In this document: one piece after another, positions 25,263 through 26,329 of the stretch
Numbering within the stretch: the first letter of the stretch is position 1
How the letters are laid out: the number at the start of each line of letters is the position of its first letter
NCBI RefSeq assembly: GCF_030151085.1
Contig: NZ_JASLER010000020.1
Coordinates: 1-26,329 of the forward strand
DNA: 26,329 bases
Direction: 5' to 3'
Origin: Bacteroides sp.
GTDB lineage: Bacteria; Bacteroidota; Bacteroidia; Bacteroidales; Bacteroidaceae
Translations under genes and position numbers: made by a program
The notes under the pieces: model-generated
Databases searched by the model: none
The model's input: only the letters and a program-made list of their open reading frames with translations
Told to the model about the DNA's origin: nothing

Positions 25263-26329
25263 CTACTCTTGGCTTATTGTATGAATAATTTTCTCTGCAA
25301 TATTTTGTAAATCACCGTCTTGCTTAAAAATAATAGCATTGCGTTGCTGTATCTTGTCTGGAATAGCAGCTTTATAAAAATCGAATCCCTCCTCTGATAT
25401 AGGGATTATATATTTTCTGCCTAAACTATTTCCAACCGTGATAGCTTCATCCCATTCATTGCGGTAAACATGTGGATCATTTTTTTCCTCTTCAATATGA
25501 TGAGTGAATAGTGGGATAAAATAGCGTGCTGTACGAATGCCTTGCTTTATTTCCTCGATAAAATTTCCACCATAACTTATATTATTACGATCATACCAAA
25601 CTCGTTTACCCATTTGGGTGAGTGCATTATATAGAGATTCTGCTATTTCCGAATCTGAACGGGAGTATGAAATAAAAATATCTGTATGATTTTCAACCTT
25701 ATCGAATTTGGTTGTTTCATATTGTGCAAGTCTTTCTGCTAAACGTTTTTTTATTTGGTCTATGATTTCTTTAGGGTTCTCTTTTAAGAAGGTATGATTT
25801 CGCTCTAAAAAATGATGGAGTTCATCATCTGCTTTATCGTATGCATACAATCCTCCACCTCCATTTAGTTCTCTTATATTTCCTGACTTTCTAATTGAAT
25901 ACCATATAAAGCGAAAGAGCCAATCAGAATAAGTGTTTCCTAATATTAGAAGATACTTATTCTTCAATTTGTCGGCCAGGTTTTTAGGACGTTTGACATC
26001 AGACAACCAAGAAGAACAGAAGTCAAGCATATCTGTATCGGATAAAACATACCTTTGGGAACCTTCACCAACCTTACCGAACATATAGTAAATAGTTGGT
26101 TTTCGCATGTCTGTTCCTCCTTTTATATCATGATTTTCAGATGGGTTATTATTAAATCTCATCACCCGCAATTCATTACCCCATACCTCACGCATTGCAT
26201 CTTCTACTAGAGGAGTAAAAGATGTTGTGATTACAAAAGGAAATTGACGAATGCTAAGCAACTCTTTTAATATCCCGGATGCTATAAACTTTTTGTGGGC
26301 AAAGATCTTATTCATTTGCGCATATATGC
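25263..26329 (-). CDS. SIR2-like (probably inactive) plus TIR domain protein, 5' end outside window
   Basis: The frame stays open to the window edge; the first visible ATG is at 26315, but a SIR2 N-terminal half should precede it, so the start is probably outside. Numbering is from that ATG. Residues 20-145 resemble the second half of a SIR2-like domain: PFVITTSFTPLVEDAM (26-41), TIYYMFGKVG (74-83), YVLSDTDML (89-97) and LLILGNTYSDWLFRF (122-136). Residues 145-205 are a helical linker. A TIR domain covers 211-345: DIFISYSRSD (212-221), WYDRNNISYGG (240-250) and RNEWDEAI (285-292) with Glu287 the likely NAD-cleaving residue. TIR domains in bacterial immunity hydrolyse NAD or make signalling nucleotides. 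It is coupled to the STAND gene (two-base gap). Confidence 0.82.
   Translation of the reverse strand, partial: IYAQMNKIFAHKKFIASGILKELLSIRQFPFVITTSFTPLVEDAMREVWGNELRVMRFNNNPSENHDIKGGTDMRKPTIYYMFGKVGEGSQRYVLSDTDMLDFCSSWLSDVKRPKNLADKLKNKYLLILGNTYSDWLFRFIWYSIRKSGNIRELNGGGGLYAYDKADDELHHFLERNHTFLKENPKEIIDQIKKRLAERLAQYETTKFDKVENHTDIFISYSRSDSEIAESLYNALTQMGKRVWYDRNNISYGGNFIEEIKQGIRTARYFIPLFTHHIEEEKNDPHVYRNEWDEAITVGNSLGRKYIIPISEEGFDFYKAAIPDKIQQRNAIIFKQDGDLQNIAEKIIHTISQE

Noticed and set aside
25263..26315. Truncated, decayed SIR2 gene
   Set aside because: The missing N-terminal half is explained by the window edge: the frame remains open, the rest is intact and the TIR domain is well conserved.
1..26329. 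CRISPR array, rRNA, integrase or prophage
   Set aside because: No regularly spaced direct repeats with unique spacers, no rRNA sequence, and no recombinase apart from the transposase-like fragment at the left edge.

Overview
The window looks like chromosomal DNA of a Bacteroides-type bacterium (order Bacteroidales). The evidence is several -7 elements of the TAnnTTTG type (one with a perfect TTTG -33 box 19 bases upstream), two fimbrillin-like lipoproteins, BACON domains on a secreted peptidase, a DUF2339/DUF3999 pair, a BtMan2A-like GH2 beta-mannosidase, few Shine-Dalgarno sequences, and a tRNA gene without encoded CCA. All calls come from reading the sequence and from family knowledge; no database search was run.

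Layout, left to right. 1-73 (-): start of a probable ISAon1-type transposase cut by the window edge. 206-4753 (-): a tight glycan operon transcribed leftwards, GT2 glycosyltransferase -> ABC exporter/flippase -> GT10 fucosyltransferase -> GT25 glycosyltransferase, with gaps of -4, 15 and 16 bases. 4754-5204: a gene-free stretch with a short 21-base tandem repeat. 5205-8706 (-): DUF2339 polytopic membrane protein followed by an overlapping DUF3999 protein. 8785-10389 (-): secreted lipoprotein with two BACON domains and an M64 (IgA peptidase) metalloprotease domain. 10680-11885 (-): arsR-arsM, an arsenic-sensing repressor with a GTG start and an arsenite methyltransferase. 12054-13800 (-): two tandem fimbrillin-family lipoproteins. 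14006-15511 (+): glutamine synthetase of type I fold. 15602-15689 (+): tRNA-Ser(GGA) with a textbook Bacteroides promoter and a terminator. 15767-16276 (-): flavodoxin. 16542-17411 (+): a small DUF3592-like membrane protein and a thioredoxin, flanked on both sides by near-identical ~65-base direct repeats that carry a -7 element. 17609-20200 (+): exported GH2 beta-mannosidase. 20296-26329 (-): a two-gene, AT-rich immune-like operon.

The right-hand operon is the most interesting part. The first gene (incomplete at the window edge) joins a SIR2-like domain, whose usual Asn and His active-site positions read Ser and Phe, to a TIR domain that keeps its Glu. Two bases later starts a 1654-residue protein with an nSTAND1-type P-loop NTPase module, a coiled coil, about 960 residues of short alternating Gly/Asp/Tyr-rich repeats, and an unrecognised C-terminal domain. 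This is the arrangement expected of a bacterial NLR-like defence pair: a STAND sensor/oligomerisation ATPase with a long repeat sensor and a separate NAD-consuming TIR effector. The SIR2-like pseudo-enzyme plus TIR fusion, the repeat sensor and the C-terminal domain do not match a named system that I can recall.

How the genes work together: the glycan operon probably builds and exports a fucosylated surface glycan; arsR-arsM senses and methylates arsenite; the fimbrillin, M64 and mannosidase genes are cell-surface or periplasmic functions typical of gut Bacteroidales; glutamine synthetase, flavodoxin, tRNA-Ser and thioredoxin are housekeeping.
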